Source of the DNA: Bondarzewia mesenterica
Taxonomy: Eukaryota > Basidiomycota > Agaricomycetes > Russulales > Bondarzewiaceae
Direction of reading: 5' to 3'
NCBI GenBank assembly: GCA_004802705.1
Contig: SGPL01000663.1
Span: 1 to 16,319 of the forward strand
Length of the DNA: 16,319 bases
The notes beneath the pieces are model-generated. The model was not told the origin of the DNA. It worked only from the letters and a program-made list of their open reading frames with translations, and did no database searches. Position 1 is the stretch's first letter, and each line of letters starts with the position of its first letter. The position numbers and the translations under genes are program-made. Below, one piece after another: positions 9,297 to 16,319 of this stretch.

Positions 9297-9618
9297 TGTA
9301 GCGCGGCGTTGGTAGTGANGACNNGGCTCACTNGATCACGCGAGACTAACGGATCACCGATATGTCTATTCGTGTGNTTTATGNGNGNTTTNTNNNTATN
9401 GTAGNGAAGCGAGAGAGAGGGGAANGANGGAATGNNATANCTNAGTANTGTACTGTCCTTTTTATGTANGTATNGTTGCCTCAACCCTGGGCCCTGCGTN
9501 CTCGATGGGAAACNATCTTCNTGTNTGTGTGCAACCCATCGCGGAAGCATTCCAAGGCTGTCGCCTGATCCGGTAAGTGTGTTGCTAGATTTGTGATGGT
9601 GGTAAGCCTGGGCTTACA
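9297..9618 (-). repeat. LTR copy 2 (322 bp), shared by both chromoviruses
   Basis: It begins TGTAGCGCGG and ends GGCTTACA. It serves as 5' LTR of the deleted element on its left and 3' LTR of the full-length element on its right. It contains over 25 N characters, and most fall where copies 1 and 3 disagree; for example NgtagNgaag lines up with cgtagtgaag in copy 1 and tgtagggaag in copy 3. The outer palindrome GTAAGCC-TG-GGCTTAC is perfect. The 10-base A run just left of it (9286-9295) is only 4 A in the full-length copy. Confidence 0.92.
9457..9470 (-). promoter_or_regulatory. Candidate TATA box in LTR copy 2
   Basis: In element orientation the LTR carries CATACATAAAAAGG, a TATA-like stretch conserved in all three copies (also 6547-6560). 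It lies in mid-LTR, where the U3 promoter of an LTR retrotransposon is expected. This copy is the 5' LTR of the deleted element, so it would drive its transcription. Sequence resemblance only. Confidence 0.35.
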
Positions 9619-9630
9619 CTCCTCCCCGTT
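9619..9630 (-). promoter_or_regulatory. Polypurine tract of the full-length element
   Basis: AACGGGGAGGAG in element sense lies directly upstream of the 3' LTR and is identical to the tract at 6709-6720. The gag-pol stop TAA (9629-9631) overlaps its first bases. Confidence 0.75.
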
Positions 9631-11229
9631 ATGAATGAAATCGTTTGGGGAGGTGGTGTTCACGTATTGGGCGTGAGGAGGCATGTAGCGTGGGATCAGA
9701 GTGCAAGCTAGTTGGTTCGGGAGAGGATGATGTGGATTGCAGTCGGAATTCCCAGTGATCAAGTGCGGCACAGTCGGAGAGCTCATGAGCGGGCAGCCAT
9801 CTGCTGTCTTCATCGCCCCAACCTTTCCAGGTTACGAGGTATTGTCGTCTGCATCCGCGGGAATGCTCGTCAATTATCTCGTTGATTGTCCATTCTTCCT
9901 GGCCATCTGGGCCGAGTATGGGGGGCAGACGGTGTAGTGTGCGGGAAGGGTAGGAGAGGTCGTCGTTAGGATGGAATGGTCGGAGCAGAGAGGAATAGAA
10001 GGTGGGGAATGACTGGGGAGAGTTGGGTAGATCGAGGGTGTAAGTGCTTTTTTCTGGGTTGGCTCGTGTTACTCTGTAGGGTCCATCGTATCGTGGCATA
10101 AATTTTGCGACACGGTGCTCATTGGGGTTGGTGTAATCGCGACGGCGGTGAAAGGTGGATAGCAAGACGCGATCACCGATTTGGTAGTGAGGATCTGGAG
10201 CGCAGGAATGATTGGAGTGGTGAGCTTGCGTAATTTTGGATGTGAGTAAGTTATCGAGGGCATCGCGGGAATTGGTGTGCAGATGGGCGAGGATGTTGTG
10301 TGCCGAGGCATTGTAATCAGGAGTTTGGAGAGAAGAAAACAAAGGAAGTGGGGGGAGTAATCTAGGGGAGCGTCCAATATATAGTTGAAAAGGAGAAAAG
10401 TCTGTACATTAACGGTATTCATAAGGTGAAATCGAACGAGCGGGAGGGCGCGGACCCATCCTTTCTGTTGGCGATCAACGTGGAACCGGAGGGCTTGAAT
10501 GATGGACTTGTTGGTGCATTCACTGGAGCTGTCAGTTTGCGGGTGGTAGGAGGACGAAATTTTCAGGCGGACACCGCACAAGCGGTTGAAGGTAGTCCAG
10601 AATGACGATGTGAACAGTTTCTCTCTGTCGGAGACAATGTCATCGGGTAAGCCGTTGTGACAGAACCAATGTTCGAAGAAGAGTGCGGCGAAGCGTTCAG
10701 CCGTGATGTCAGTGTTAGTGGGGACCAAGCGGATGTCTGAGCCGGCGCGGTCAGTGAAGGTGACAATGCAGTCAAATCTGTGGTCGAGGGGGAGGGGACC
10801 GATGAAGTCAATTGCGATGCTTTAGCAACAGTCGTCAGGGACCGGTAAAGGATGCAATGGTCCGAATGGGCGGTGGGTTAAGGATTTGTTGCATTGACAG
10901 TCAGGGCAAGCAGGTATGTAATTTTGGTTGATGTCCTTACGCATGCCCGGCCAATAGTAAGAGTCACGGAGTGCTAGGTAAGATTTTTCAGCGCTGAAAT
11001 GTCCGAGGGCGTTGTGAGCAGCTTGAAATAATAGTTCACGGATAGCAGAGATGCAAGGGATAATGAGACAGGAACCAAGGAAGAGGAAGCCGTCTTGGTT
11101 GAGATGAGCATTTGGGAAGCTGTCGAGGTTTTGTAGCAGTTTCTGGCACCATGGGTCAGATTGGTAGCCTTCGAGGATGGATTTTTGGAATGAGTTGTCA
11201 GAGTGGATAGATAAGATGGCAGCAGATCA
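9629..11229 (-). pseudogene. Integrase with chromodomain (C-terminal part of gag-pol)
   Basis: Integrase would insert the cDNA, and the chromodomain would tether it to modified histone tails. The HHCC finger lies at about 10890-11020 (ALGHFSAEK, CPDCQ). All three DDE residues are present: Asp in IDFIGP (about 10812), Asp in VSDREKL, and Glu in SSSECT (10519-10521). A GPY module (YDGPY) and chromodomain (about 9752-9905; QYLVTWKGWGDED) complete it. Damage: TGA at 11227-11229 in the linker before integrase, TAA at 10822-10824 just before the first Asp (CAA in the deleted copy), and a 4-base deletion near 10400-10410 relative to the deleted copy that shifts the frame. The C-terminal 237 codons after the shift remain open to the natural stop at 9629. 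Confidence 0.9.
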
Positions 11230-13349
11230 TGCAGGGGGGACGGTAGGAGTAGGGATAGTGGAGATGGTTGATGTTGGAGAGATTGAGGAGGTGAGAGAGT
11301 CAGGAGGTAAACGGGAAAGTGCGTCGGCGACTGTGTTGTCAGGGCCAGGAATGTACTGAATGGTGAAGTCATATTGAGACAAGAAATCTTGCCATCGAGA
11401 TTGTCAGCGAGAAAGGTCACGTTGTGTTTGGAAGTTTTCTAGTGTTCAATGATCAGTTCATACGATGAAATGCATGCCGAGGAGGTCACAGCGCCATTTT
11501 TTGAGAGCACGGATGATGGCAAGGAGCTCCTGCTCGTGTACTGGATAATTGAGAGCAGGACCAGATAATTGAGTGCTGTCGAAGGCAACAGGTCGTGCTG
11601 TTTCCCAGGTGGGGCCCCAAGATAGAGTGGCACCAGTGCGCCAATCACTGGCATCGCAGGTTACGTAGATATTGTTGGGTCCAGGATTGTCATGGTCGAT
11701 TGTTGTAAGGCATTCGCGACCGATGACTAGTTGCTTGATAGCATCGAATGCCTGTTGGTCGCCAGGCGTCCAACCTGGCCATTGTTTCTCTGCATCAAGG
11801 GTGGTAAGCGGTGTTAATATGCGAGTATGTTTAGCAAGTTGTGGCAGAAAAGAGGAAATGTAGCGTACGAGCCCGAGGAAGGCTCGGACATTGGTCGCAC
11901 GTGTAGGGATCGGCCAATCAAGGATTCATTGAGTTTTTGATGGATCAGCTTGAATGCCATCCGTGGAGATGACGTGGCCAAGAAAGTTGACTTTATCACA
12001 GAAGAGCGAAGTTTTCTTCGGTGAGCAGTAGAGGTGGGCATCGTGGAGTGCTTGCAAGATGAGGGAGATGTTGGTGGTGTGTTCCTCGATCATTTGTGAC
12101 CAGATGATAATATCGTCAAGGTAGACATGGCATATTTTTCTGATGTACTTGCGGAGTGCCGTGCACATGCGGCGTTGGTGCGTAGCTGGTGCATTTCGGC
12201 TGCCCATGGGCATTACCATCCATTCGTAAAGGCCGAAGGGGGTTGTTACTGCTGTGAGGTGTATGTCATCGGGGTGGACTCGAGTCTGAAAAAACAAATT
12301 CATCATGTCCATTTTTGCCCAAATTTTACCTTTGGCGCAGTCCATCAGGATGTCGTCTATGTGAGGTAGGGGATGATTATCAGGTATGGTGTTGAGATTG
12401 ATTTGGCGATAGTCATTAACCCATTGCGGGAGAACATTGAGGTCAGCTTTTGGAATTATGAAGGAAGGCGAGGCGTATTCGCTTGAGCTAGGTCATATCC
12501 GGCTGTCAGCAAGGTGTTGCTGAAGAAGCGTATGCCAAGCTTCTCAGTATTTGTGGGGACAAGGGTAGGAACATGGAGGAAGGGGTTTTTGTGGATCACG
12601 CAGACGTATGTGATATAAGACGTCTGTGGGCAGTTGGTGGGCAGGAGGGAGCGCTGAGGGAAAATGATCAGAGTATTTGGAGTGCAATTTGCGGTCCAAT
12701 GAGGCGAGATATTCAGTGCGCGTGAGGTCGTTGATTCAGGAAGTCACAGCCGCAGCAGTAGTAGTTAAAAGGGGTGAGGATGTGCGTGCAATCAAGGCAC
12801 GTTGGCTCAAGAGGCGAGCCTCCAGCTCAGCGAGAACATTGGCGTGAAGGACACGGATGTCTTTATCAGAAGGCATTGCAGGCGTACAAGATTTGACATG
12901 CAGATTTAAGAGATCATAAGCGAATGTAGGAACCATGCACGAGTGTTTAAACACATTGACAATTGCACGATTATGATGCAAGAACGGACCACCGAGAATG
13001 AGTGGGAAACACAAGGAATCTGGTGCAACAAGGGCATGAATCATGCGAGAAGTGAATATTCGATCGAGAGAGACCAGACGGATCTTAACCCAGTGGGTTG
13101 TGACAAATGGTGGAACAGAAACGGGAGACATAGAATCACGAGGCGCAGATAGTGTGAGACCTAAGGGAATCAGTTCAGACAAGCGGTGGTGGCGAATGCC
13201 AAGTGCACGGGCGACGGACTCTCAGATCAAGATGAACTGTGAGCCATCATCAATCAGTGCAGTCATTAGGAAAGGTGCAGAAGAAATGGAGCTTGGGATA
13301 GAGCAGCGCCAGAGCAGAGACGGGGTAGAGAGTGGAGAGAGGTTTTTGT
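11230..13349 (-). pseudogene. Protease, reverse transcriptase and RNase H part of gag-pol
   Basis: This part matures the polyprotein and makes the cDNA. The protease begins near 13260 with LIDDGS where DTG or DSG is usual, and its partner strand may be in LILGGPFL. RT (about 12480-11930) starts with EYASPSFIIPKAD and has KMDMMNLFFQ, FGLYEW and the catalytic YLDD near 12112-12123. RNase H (about 11900-11290) has TCDASDW, HEQELLAI, TDH and ADALSRLPP. Eight TGA codons interrupt the frame (13222, 12736, 12544, 12493, 11926, 11458, 11446, 11404). Several stand where the family has Arg, for example RI*PSSS, KTQ*ILDW and TDH*TLENF, so CGA-to-TGA is the likely change. Catalytic residues are otherwise present. 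Confidence 0.9.
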
Positions 13350-14532
13350 GGTGAACATACTCATCTGTGTCTGACTGTGGTGTCTCTTCAGCGAGCCCTT
13401 GCCAGTCTTCGGTCATGGGGAGCACGGTGGTGACATGGCGACATGGCGTTGATGGTTTGCTGGCTTGTGCGGAGGTAGGCCTGGTACTGGAGAGGGAACA
13501 CTGTGCATTTTTAGCATTGGCAAGAGTGAGCGTTTGGTACGTAGATGCAATGGGGAAGTTGTTAGGACAGGTTTTGCTGGTGTGATCCATGTAGAACTGT
13601 CGGCATTTGAGACATCCATTGTGCTTGAGGAGGAGAGAGCGTTCATCCTCCGTGAGTTTGAGAAGTTTGACGAATGTAGTCGTTGCCGGGGACTTGGAGT
13701 GAAGGCAGGAAGGGGTGGAGATGGTGTTGGAGTAAAGTCTGGAAGATGCGGCATTAGCGGCGAGGGAGTTCATGGAGTATTGGGAGCACCAGGTCTTGCG
13801 GACCATGGTGTCAATTTTCTCGACGCGTTCGATCTAGGTGTGAAAGGGAAGTGTGTCGGAGAGGTTTTTGTGGCGGACATAGAAGAGCAGATCATCGTGG
13901 AGTCCAGCTTCGAGCGTTTTGTGGAGGGAATCATCGCTAATGAAATAGTTAGTGCCTTGTAAGCCACTGTTGAGGTGACAGAGTTGCTGTTGCCAATTGC
14001 GGAACGGGCGGGACTTTTGAGTCGATTTGACAATGCAGTTGTATATATCGAGGTCCCAGTCTGTGGGAAGCCATCATTTTTGTACTTCAGTGTAGAGGTT
14101 GGTGAAGGTGAGGGCCGTGAGCTTGTCACAATTGGAGTCGATCTAAGCGATGACTCGCGGGTCTTCGAAGGAGCTGAGGACCCTAGCGGCTTGCATTTCC
14201 TCAGGTATAGTTTTGATATCAAAGAAGGCGCAGCATCAGTTATGCCATTGGATAAGAATGAAGGGGGTAAGTGTACCTTCCATGACGACAGGGGCATGAT
14301 TACCATTTGGGATGCATGAGGCAGTGTTCGACATAGGATATATGCGATAACGTGGGGGAGGTTGGTCGTCCGAATTGGAGTCAGAACAGTCTGGGTCGGA
14401 AATGAGAGGCAGTGGGGGTGTTGACGGTGGAGAAGGTACTGGTGTAGCGGAAGCAAGTAAAGGAGTGAGCGCGGAAGAAGATGAAGGCGGATCGTGATCG
14501 TGATCAGAGATCGTAAGGGTATTCGGGTTCAT
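13350..14532 (-). pseudogene. gag part of gag-pol with zinc knuckle
   Basis: This is the structural protein of the particle. The first in-frame ATG is at 14532-14530; an earlier ATG at 14609 is out of frame and opens only 23 codons. A Ser/Pro/Asp-rich N-terminus (PPSSSSALTP) precedes the Gag domain (LPTDWDLDIYN, FRNWQQQL). A zinc knuckle lies at about 13560-13620: CLKCRQFYMDHTSKTC, spaced CX2CX6HX4C, a spacing I recall from other basidiomycete gypsy elements. Stops: TGA 14236 and 14074, TAG 14143 and 13834. The two TAGs replace TGG codons that are intact in the deleted copy. Codon 153 is TGA in both copies. Several Arg residues of the other copy are Cys or His here, such as SNRDK/SNCDK and KTWRSQ/KTWCSQ. 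Confidence 0.88.
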
Positions 14533-14615
14533 CTGGTTGGTCGGCAGTGCCGCGGTGGAGTGGTTTGAACAAGTGGTCGGCAGGTTGGGCAACGGAGCGG
14601 TGACGGCATTAAAAG

Positions 14616-14932
14616 TGTAGCGCGGCGTTGGTAGTGACGACGCGGCTCACTGGATCACGCGAGACTAACAGATCACCGATGTCTATTCGTGTATTTATGC
14701 GAGGTTTCTACGTATTGTAGGGAAGCGAGAGGAGGGAAGGAGGGAATGCCATAACTCAGTAACGTACTGTCCTTTTTATGTATGTATTGTTGCCTCAACC
14801 CTGGGCCCTGCGTCCTCGATGGGAAACCATCTTCCTGTATGTGCGCAACCCATCGCGGAAGCATTCCAAGGCTGTCGCCTGATCCGGTAAGTGTGTTGCT
14901 AGATTCATGATGGTGGTAAGCCTGGGCTTACA
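14616..14932 (-). repeat. LTR copy 3 (317 bp), 5' LTR of the full-length element
   Basis: It begins TGTAGCGCGG and ends GGCTTACA, so it has TG...CA ends in element orientation. It carries no N characters. It has the perfect outer palindrome GTAAGCC-TG-GGCTTAC (14916-14931). It differs from copy 1 by many substitutions and a few short indels in mid-LTR, so the two outer LTRs are not from one recent insertion. Confidence 0.93.
14771..14784 (-). promoter_or_regulatory. Candidate TATA box in LTR copy 3
   Basis: CATACATAAAAAGG in element orientation lies in mid-LTR and is conserved in all three LTRs. As the 5' LTR of the full-length element, this copy would have started the genomic transcript. 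Motif resemblance only. Confidence 0.35.
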
Positions 14933-15320
14933 AACATCTCAGAATATTTCACTGATTGTGAAGACTACAAATGCTCTCGGAAGTTTATAAGTTGGAACAT
15001 TTCAGCATGTTCACTGACATGTATAATCTGAACATTGTAGACATTTCAACAACGTGAGAGCTTCATGCATGTTGTAACACATTAAGATCTTGGATTATGG
15101 CACAATGTATTACAACAAATTGCATTGCACCAAGTGACATTGTAGAAAACTTGACCGACAGAATATACCTAATTGATAGATCAGACCACACATGTGCAAA
15201 GCAAATGAACAGCGTAAAACGAGAACGGAGAGCACAAGATGAGAACAGAAAATGAAAGCAAAGCCTATTGATGATCAGCAAAGACAGAACAGAGATAGAG
15301 CAAATGAGAGCACAAGAGAC
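14933..15320. other. AT-richer spacer right of the array
   Basis: There is no recognisable coding sequence, tRNA or repeat of the elements to the left. The base composition changes abruptly at the LTR edge (14932/14933) to AT-richer, N-free sequence. The end nearest the next open frame (about 15180-15320) is purine-rich on the plus strand. If the frame to the right is a real minus-strand gene, this would be its 3' UTR. A 72-codon open frame on the minus strand (15063-15281) shows no motif. Confidence 0.5.
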
Positions 15321-16022
15321 TCAACCGTATGTGTAGTGCACTACTTCATCAATAGCACCAGCTGAAGTCTCTCGAACGCGGAGTCCTCCGCAAGCTGCTG
15401 CGAGCGCGCCCTTAGTCCACTGGTTTGATCTTGGGGGTAGACCTATGCATCCACCAACCCGCAAGCTATGCGCACGAGCGTATACTGCTGGCGGTAATGT
15501 TAGTTGAGCGGTGGGCGATGTGGTGTACCCGAGGCTCGATGCATTGTCCACGGGATCGCCAGATGTGGCTATCATAGATGAATCAGCGGATGCAACGAAA
15601 TCAACAAGGATACACACGCACGGAAAAAATATGCTCCGTGGCTTGAGATGCAAATTCATCAAATAAAACGCGATGCGATCCTGAAGGCACCCATGTATCC
15701 GGCATACGGTCGTCTGACTCCCGACATTAGTTATCCGCAGATACGACAAATGAGGCTTGGTGATCGTCTCGTAAACTGCCTCGTACTGCTTGATACGGTG
15801 GAGAGAGTCCCACTTCGCATCCTCAAGCAACATGTCCTTGTAGTCGGGGTCACCCGAGGACACCTTGAGCGCAACGTTCACGGCGATGATCACAGGGTCG
15901 TCGCAGACAAAGGAAGATGACAACGATGCCTGATTTTCTGTCCATACAAGGCGCAAGCCTGCGTGTGGAGGAAAAGAAGGAAAATGTCTTATGATTAACC
16001 ATATCTCGTCGCGCAAATGTGT
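15321..16022 (-). CDS. Hypothetical protein or remnant, weakly kinase-like, probably with introns
   Basis: The frame is open from 16022 to a stop at 15321 with no ATG at its head, so it is probably part of a multi-exon gene rather than a complete CDS. The stretch VALKVSSGDPDYKD...LLEDAK resembles the VAxK strand and following helix of a protein-kinase N-lobe, and TTVCRIHGCLQD resembles the next strand. No HRD or DFG motif is visible. Plausible fungal introns: an acceptor CACACGCAG ending at 15959 after a pyrimidine tract; 15776-15714 (63 nt, GTTTAC...CTAAT...CAG, in frame), whose removal joins YEA to TTVCR; and 15621-15569 (53 nt, GTGCGT...CTGAT...TAG). The C-terminal half has no recognisable motif. 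It could equally be a decayed fragment. Confidence 0.3.
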   Translation of the reverse strand, partial: THLRDEIWLIIRHFPSFPPHAGLRLVWTENQASLSSSFVCDDPVIIAVNVALKVSSGDPDYKDMLLEDAKWDSLHRIKQYEAVYETITKPHLSYLRITNVGSQTTVCRIHGCLQDRIAFYLMNLHLKPRSIFFPCVCILVDFVASADSSMIATSGDPVDNASSLGYTTSPTAQLTLPPAVYARAHSLRVGGCIGLPPRSNQWTKGALAAACGGLRVRETSAGAIDEVVHYTYG

Positions 16023-16128
16023 TTACCATTATTTGTTTTCTGCAGAAAGCTTACGTACAGTTCCGGGACGTGATAGACCTTGCAAGCAAGGTAACGGAGT
16101 GAAATAAAATTGGATACTTGAAAACGAA

Positions 16129-16198
16129 GCAGAAAGAGACAGAAATGGAGCAGAAAGAAAGTAATTGAAAACAAAGCAGAAAGAAACAAAGCAGAAAG
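16129..16198 (-). repeat. GCAGAAAG repeats / pyrimidine-rich tract upstream of the 16022 frame
   Basis: GCAGAAAG occurs at 16129, 16150, 16176 and 16191 within a purine-rich stretch of the plus strand (about 16120-16206). On the minus strand it is a CT-rich tract 100-190 bases upstream of the open frame that begins at 16022. Fungal promoters often have such pyrimidine tracts near the transcription start, so it may belong to that gene's promoter. It may also be only low-complexity sequence. Confidence 0.35.
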
Positions 16199-16319
16199 GA
16201 AATGAGAAGACTGCAATGTATGTCGTATCACGTAAACAATATATGATCTCGCTGCAGTCTAGACAATGTCGCCACATCACCAACAACGCTCATTAATAAA
16301 TTATCTGCAGTAAAGCAAG

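Larger units (their letters stand above)
6388..9618 (-). mobile_element. Internally deleted Ty3/gypsy chromovirus
   Basis: The element is bounded by LTRs at 6388-6708 and 9297-9618. Its interior aligns in two blocks with the full-length copy to the right: 6709-8423 with 9619-11319, and 8425-9296 with 13750-14615. The roughly 2.4 kb between those blocks is missing, which removes the zinc knuckle, protease, RT and all but the end of RNase H. What is left is the first part of gag joined to integrase and chromodomain. It cannot be autonomous. Numerous N characters lie inside it. No target-site duplication is seen: ggcggag lies left of the left LTR, and the right LTR is shared with the next element. 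Confidence 0.9.
9297..14932 (-). mobile_element. Full-length Ty3/gypsy chromovirus, inactivated
   Basis: The element is 5.6 kb, with LTRs at 9297-9618 and 14616-14932 and the domain order Gag, protease, RT, RNase H, integrase, chromodomain. The last part marks the chromovirus lineage common in fungi. Gag and pol share one frame throughout, so a single polyprotein was encoded, broken now by 14 stops (11 TGA, 2 TAG, 1 TAA) and one frameshift near 10400. A polypurine tract is present at the 3' LTR. Next to the 5' LTR I see no obvious tRNA-complementary primer site beginning TGG; the sequence there is CTTTTAATGCCG. The right flank (aacatct) does not match the far-left flank, so no target-site duplication is visible. 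Confidence 0.94.

Noticed and set aside
10974..11420. Minus-strand 148-codon frame between RNase H and integrase
   Set aside because: It is in the wrong frame. The gag-pol frame through the same bases reads the RNase H end (ADALSRLPP) and the integrase zinc finger.
13770..14456. An overlapping 228-codon frame inside gag, also open in the deleted copy, as a possible overlapping gene
   Set aside because: By eye the gag frame keeps its residues between the two copies while this frame changes at many positions. It is Pro/Ser/Thr-rich and motif-free, so its openness looks like a composition effect.
9629..14532. TGA recoding (mitochondrial-type code with TGA as Trp, or readthrough) to explain the many TGA codons
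   Set aside because: At recognisable family positions TGA stands for Arg, not Trp, and Trp residues in the same frame are encoded by TGG. Chromoviruses are nuclear. Decay at CGA explains it better.
6388..14932. Direct repeats about 300 bp long spaced along the window as a possible CRISPR or satellite array
   Set aside because: There are only three copies, each with TG...CA ends and flanked by retroviral-type coding regions, so they are LTRs.

Overview
The window looks like nuclear DNA of a filamentous fungus, most likely a basidiomycete (Agaricomycotina). That placement rests on the transposon types present (a Tad1-like LINE with an RNase H domain and Ty3/gypsy chromoviruses with a chromodomain) and on short fungal-type introns in the right flank. 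It is inference from family resemblance; no database search was run. About 14.4 of the 16.3 kb is decayed retrotransposon, all reading leftwards (minus strand). I found no intact host gene, RNA gene, CRISPR array or prokaryotic feature.

Layout, left to right. (1) 1 to about 480: flank with no recognised gene. (2) About 480-6387: a LINE with ORF1 (Gag-like, three CCHC knuckles; 6378-4651) and ORF2 (endonuclease, reverse transcriptase, RNase H, C-terminal CCHC; 4658-667). The ORF1 stop overlaps the ORF2 start. Nine in-frame stops, two frameshifts at G runs and an altered RT motif C make it dead. (3) 6388-9618: an LTR chromovirus that has lost about 2.4 kb (zinc knuckle, protease, RT and almost all RNase H), so the start of gag is joined out of frame to the end of RNase H plus integrase and chromodomain. 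(4) 9297-14932: a full-length relative, with gag-pol in one reading frame from LTR to LTR, carrying 14 in-frame stops and one frameshift. Elements 3 and 4 share the middle LTR (9297-9618), giving LTR-internal-LTR-internal-LTR. (5) 14933-16319: AT-richer flank with a 231-codon open stretch that may be a multi-exon, possibly kinase-like gene or its remnant.

Two patterns explain most of the damage. In the full-length chromovirus, stops and Arg-to-Cys/His changes fit C-to-T change at CpG, as expected from methylated and deaminated transposon DNA. The many N characters are not random: in the middle LTR most fall where the two outer LTRs differ, and inside the deleted element many fall at CpG sites, so they probably record mixed copies or alleles merged in the assembly. 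I do not see a new biological system here. The interesting content is the decay pattern, the deletion derivative and the shared-LTR array, which may be partly an assembly product.
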